64,000 bases of DNA from Fasciola hepatica (taxonomy: Eukaryota > Platyhelminthes > Trematoda > Plagiorchiida > Fasciolidae): the NCBI GenBank assembly GCA_948099385.1, contig CANUEZ040000020.1:1488001-1552000 (forward strand), written 5' to 3'. The position numbers and the translations under genes are program-made. Below the pieces are notes generated by a model. That model saw only the letters and a list, made by a program, of their open reading frames with translations. It made no database searches and was not told where the DNA came from. Positions 60,047 through 64,000 of the stretch are shown here, piece by piece; position 1 is the stretch's first letter; every line of letters starts with the position of its first letter.

Positions 60047-60110
60047 AGCAAGGCCCGGCAAATTTAAACTCACTGTCAGATGCTCGGTTTGACCGCAGCA
60101 ATAGAAAATT
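60047..60110 (-). mobile_element. Possible tiny CR1-like LINE 3' UTR remnant
   Basis: CCCGGCAAATTTAAACTCA and TGTCAGATGCTCGG resemble 22908-22945 closely, then similarity fades. Too short to be sure. Confidence 0.35.
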
Positions 60111-61279
60111 CTGGAAGGTGGTACGATTTGCCGTTTCAGCCCTGCACAAGTGGGAGGCGAACAGGAGGAATTTGAGGAAACCACCAATTTGAAAGCCAGC
60201 TGAAAAATCGAAGACTGAACCTGTGTCATTTGTTTTACATAAATCTGCGCTGCTGATTTTTCCTTCCCTCTAGCAGATTTTTACCCCGTGGCGCCTCGAC
60301 CTAGGGACAAAGGATGCCGAAAATCTAGTCGAATCTGGAAATTTTGAGGACGCAAGAAATCGCCCTTCACAGAGGTGGAGTTAATCGGCTCACAAATGGC
60401 CCCACAAATGCAGTGCCTGATAACTCCTCAACGAGTATCTCCATTCAGTGCTCCCGAAGAATCCTGTCTTGGTGGAAATTGCAGCCGGTGGGGGAAGGCA
60501 AATTTGACAATGCATAAAGTGGTTAGCAGGAGAACAGCGGGAAGACTTCGTGGTGGGACTGTTGGTTGGGAAGCCTGTAAAACTGTCAGTGAAGTTGACG
60601 TGTTTGAGAGTGGAGTATTAGAATGCGCTTTCAAAGGGGTTCGAAGACTACTGGACGCCCCTGGACCTCCCTTGCAACACCCTCAAGAACTTCACAGAAG
60701 GGAGCAGCTGCCATTCAAGGAAGTACGGTCTTTTGATCGAAAGCTACAGCAGATGGGCCAGCGAGCGTACCCAGAGGAGGCCAAATAGACATCCGACCAT
60801 TGTACATCGGAACCGTTGATCGGGGGGTCCCGAATCCAGCGGCGAAACTCGCGTTTTTGACAGCAACGTTTGAGGATTTTGCAGTAATACTAACGACGGG
60901 GCAATCTAGGAACACCTGAGAGGGGCAGTGGCAGGAATGCCATTCGGAGATAAATGTAGCGATCAACGAGAATGGAGATCGATGAATCACACAGCCAATA
61001 AGCGTTTCTGTAAACTGGAGAGGGAGTTGAGACCGAGGCAGTTACCCTGGTACTAGTCGCACATTTTATAACAGAAGCCAAGGGCAAAACACCAATCTGT
61101 GGCACGCCGGTCTCCGTTGCGGCCCTCCCGGACCAGCATCTATGCAACCATTCGGTGGCAGCCCGTCCTTATGAGGGACCAGGCCTCGAAATCAGACACC
61201 AGGTTGGTCCATTTTCCCGTTGCCTCTGCATTTTCCACTTGTGCCGAAACATCATCTGCCGAGCGGAAGTTAGTGGAGC
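60111..61279. other. Unassigned sequence, perhaps the 5' part of a gypsy relic
   Basis: Contains a 137-codon plus frame (60375-60788) with no recognised motif. Its position upstream of gypsy pol would suit a worn gag, but nothing in it proves this. Confidence 0.35.
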
Positions 61280-62831
61280 TGTCGTATGTGGTCTGGTTCA
61301 TATTGGAGCTACGCGTAGTTTAATTAAAGCAAAGATGACGGCAGAAGCTAACCATCAGGGAGGCGACAAATTTGAACTTGAAACCGGGTCGCGTCGCTAA
61401 AATGCAGCCCTTAATATTGGTCGAAGGGTTTTCATGCGACATGATAAGTGGAGTGTACGTTTTGGTGAATTTCGGATGTGTGATTCGTATTCCACAGAAG
61501 TGGTTTTATCTGGGAAGTGGTAAAATGAAGCCCTTGGTTGGGGGGGGGGTAACTGTAAACAGCTGTTATACAAAGCCAGCAAGGGAAGGTCATGTGATAT
61601 ATCTTGATGACACCCCAGATGACAGTGAGGCGGTTCAAAATACTAGACCCCTGTCGGGCCTGCTCAAGAAGTTCTCCTGTTCATTCCCATGAGGAAGAGG
61701 GAGGCTGGGTCGGACGGATCAGTTCAAACGTCAAATCGATACAAAGGGTACAAAACCCAATAAAATGGCTCCCAAGAAGATATCACTTCATTACCAGGCA
61801 AAGGTGCAGGACATAAGCGAGAAAAAGCGGAAGAACTACGTTATTCAGCTATTACGTTCCCTTTGTTCCTCTCCTGTGTAGTTAGTTGGGAAAAAGGATG
61901 GGGCTCTTCTCCTGTGAGCAGGCTACGGAAAAACGTATGCTGTCATCGATCGGAACTCGTTCCTACTTATTTTCAAGGATGACTTGCTTGATGCTCCATC
62001 AGGTAATAAGTATTTGAGCACCCAAGACTTGGCACTCGGGAATGGGCAAAATGAGCTCGCAGAAAAAGATCGTGAGAAGTCGGGGTTTGCGGTTCCAGCT
62101 GGGATTTGCCAGTTCCAAAACATGATCTCTGGGCTAAATAACGCCACTGCTACTCTTCTTTTTTGACGAATCGTCTCTTGGAAGGAATAACCCCCTCCAA
62201 GTGTACTGTATAAGGTGCAGATTTACTGGTTCATGAGAGGACGAAGGAAGAATATTTAGGAAATTGGAACCGGGCTTGTGAACAGTTGGGGATGCAAGAG
62301 TCAAGCTGAAACCGTCCAAGTGTGAATTTCTCTTCGCGGAGGTAGGTTTCCTGGGCCAAGTTTTCTCGGGCCAGGGAATAAGAACTGACCCAGATAAAGC
62401 TAAAGAAGCCCAAAATTGGCTAGTCCCGCAAAGAGTTGTGGAATTGAGGAGTTTCTTGCTACTGTCTCTTCACAAAAGATTTTGCAGAGCAGGCGGCAAC
62501 ACTGGGGGCTCTAATACATTAAGACAACTTGAATTCTGAAGAACGACGTGAGCAGTAACATGCATACCCACTTTGAGCTCTCTGTTTGACACCCATGCTA
62601 GCATTTAGGGGTCTTCCTGAAGGAGCTGGTGGTGTCATTTTTAACACAGACACTGATGGGGTGTCTACTGGAGCCCTGTTATCACCGGTTGGACGGGATG
62701 GAATAGGGCATGTCATCGCCTATGAGAGCAAATTGCGATGTAAGAGGAATAAAACTTATTGCACAACAGGGGAGGAAATTCCGGCTGTGGTCAGCTTTGC
62801 CAAAACATTTAGACAACACTTATTCAAGTGA
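61280..62831 (+). pseudogene. Ty3/gypsy pol relic (protease, RT, RNase H)
   Basis: A protease-like VHIGATRSLIKAK lies at about 61297-61335; the family has DTGA, so the catalytic Asp is lost. The RT entry follows near 61765 (IKWLPRRYHF). DDLLDAPSGNKYLSTQDLAL and CQFQNMISGLNNATAT (about 61979-62150) correspond to RT motif A and the following helix. VKLKPSKCEFLFAEVGFLGQ and GIRTDPDKAKEAQ lie at about 62299-62420. RNase H is represented by GGVIFNTDTDGVSTGALLS through IAYESKLRCKRNKTYCTTGEE (62628-62790). Stops and shifts are frequent; integrase and LTRs were not found. It is an old relic distinct from A and B. Confidence 0.7.
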
Positions 62832-63054
62832 CAATTTCCAGTTCGCACAGATCGCTGAGCCTTTTGTGGTAACAAAACTCTGAAGACCTCAAGCGACAAA
62901 AAGCCAGGCGGCAGGAGAATTTGCCGAAGAATAATTGTGTGAAAATATTAATAATAGTACATTCCTCGACTGTGGTCGAGGGGCAAGCTTAAAGCATGAT
63001 CGGAGTTTGCACAGTCCTTCAAGAAGGTGGGAATTTCACAAGTTTTAAAGAGGG
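62832..63054. other. Unassigned sequence
   Basis: Nothing recognised between the gypsy relic and the LTR-like repeat. Confidence 0.4.
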
Positions 63055-63430
63055 AGTTTTGACGGTTGTTTTGATCTTCAGTAACGCGCAGCCGAATTAA
63101 AGACTTCTAAAGTCAGGACGAGATTGATCCGCCGATTCTACGATGTTACATTACCAAATTATACGCTTAAAAGCTATGTACAAACCTCATTTGTACGGCC
63201 ACAACGTTCAATAACGAAGATCACATTTCGGTACAGGTCAGCGTCAGAAAAGACCATCACGGCAGTCTGAGTTCAAGTCAGAAGTCTTCCATGGCACACG
63301 AGCAAAATATAAGCCGATGTTTGAGTGCAATGATTGTGTTCTGTGCTTGTTCGAGGGCCAATCAGGAAAAGAGCAGAGTATTACCAATACAGTGTGCGAC
63401 AACGGCTGGGAATGACTTCCACACTTGTGC
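63055..63430 (-). repeat. LTR-like dispersed repeat, copy iii
   Basis: Aligned with copies i and ii along its length (ACCATCACGGCAGTCTGAG, GCAAAATATAAGC, AAAAGAGCAGAGTATTACCAA). On the minus strand it follows a Gag fragment, compatible with a 3' LTR after deletion of the interior. Confidence 0.55.
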
Positions 63431-63439
63431 TTTGCAATG

Positions 63440-63553
63440 ATCCGGGGGAAACACAAAATGTGCGTTCTGTGTTCTTTGATCGAAAACAAAACGCTCGTTT
63501 GTTTCGTGGCACTCACCAAAAGAATGTAGCTGAAGTTTGAGCACACTCGTCAT
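63440..63553 (-). pseudogene. Gag fragment related to element A
   Basis: The minus strand reads SVLKLQLHSFGECHETNERF then VFDQRTQ, matching LKLERHCLGECNETYEGFVF in the Gag of element A (8900-8820). Homology ends where the LTR-like repeat begins. It is a second, truncated member of the Mag-like family. Confidence 0.7.
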
Positions 63554-64000
63554 CCAACGAGCTCCAAAGTCCCTGGGCCACCTGTGCCTCTCCGGGTCTC
63601 TATTTTCCCCAGGTTATGTTAGGTAATGTTCATGAAGCTTATAACCTTCTGTGCTTCAAATAGTTGGGCTCAGAAAAAAAACGCAAACTATTCTACGTAG
63701 CTCCACACTCTCAAAACGTTTAATTTACCGACCAGTTATCCTTCTACCTTCTTCACATTATCGCCCGAGCTACTTATGGAAGCTCCTAGGGTCCACCGTA
63801 GGCGTGCCGAAGTCCCGGGTGCAAATCAAGCAATGCTTACTGTCAGGCTCAGTGTTGTGTCCACAATCGGTAGCAGAACACGTAATGGTGGCTTTGCATT
63901 TATTTATGCCATTGTGAACACAAAACCCGGCCGTAGCCGGCGACCAAGCGGAAAACACGCAAGTGAGTTGGCATAAAGAAGTAAACTACTTGTGCCGTCG
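63554..64000. other. Unassigned sequence to the window edge
   Basis: No gene supported. Confidence 0.35.

Noticed and set aside
1..64000. tRNA, rRNA, spliced-leader RNA and CRISPR arrays
   Set aside because: I looked for A and B box pairs, rRNA core motifs, a spliced-leader-like start and regularly spaced repeats, and found none that held up.

Overview
The window looks like gene-poor, repeat-dense nuclear DNA of a parasitic flatworm (trematode or cestode; I cannot say which). Three things suggest this: a Ty3/gypsy element with the CHCC-type Gag finger of the CsRn1/Kabuki group, LINEs of types common in flatworms, and one conserved host gene interrupted only by introns of 34 and 33 bp. There are no bacterial operons, rRNA, tRNA or CRISPR. 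About half of the window can be assigned to mobile elements. The rest is old, unrecognised non-coding sequence.

Layout. 30-9373 is one decayed Mag-like Ty3/gypsy element on the minus strand (A, LTRs about 195 bp). A younger CsRn1-like Ty3/gypsy element on the plus strand (B, 3279-8600, LTRs 272 bp) has inserted into its gag gene. A LINE 3' fragment (about 9450-10079) abuts a 2.7 kb element with about 200 bp terminal inverted repeats, flanked by TA (10080-12804). A nearly intact RTE-like LINE (15721-19555) with a perfect 12 bp target duplication sits inside a 775 bp repeat E. A near-identical copy of E without the LINE lies inverted at 30396-31170.

The only confidently identified host gene is V-ATPase subunit G (22086-22512, minus, three exons). 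A CR1-like LINE with both ORFs open fills about 22741-29760 (minus). A 5'-truncated older relative lies at 43045-46907, with short 3' tails elsewhere. Further along are a BEL/Pao pol relic (31180-31922), an inverted pair of about 380 bp LTR-like repeats (32067-33708) with a third copy at about 63055-63430, a LINE relic (34290-36000, minus), a MULE-type transposase pseudogene with SWIM and PHD-like fingers (40320-42785, minus), another LINE relic (48227-50960, plus), a gypsy pol relic (about 61280-62831, plus) and a Gag fragment (63440-63553, minus).

The genes do not form a pathway; the story is layered transposition. Hand comparison gives about 14% divergence between the LTRs of A and about 1.5% between those of B, so B arrived much later. 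The RTE-like LINE and the CR1-like LINE look like the most recent potentially active lineages. All alignments were made by eye, so percentages are approximate.
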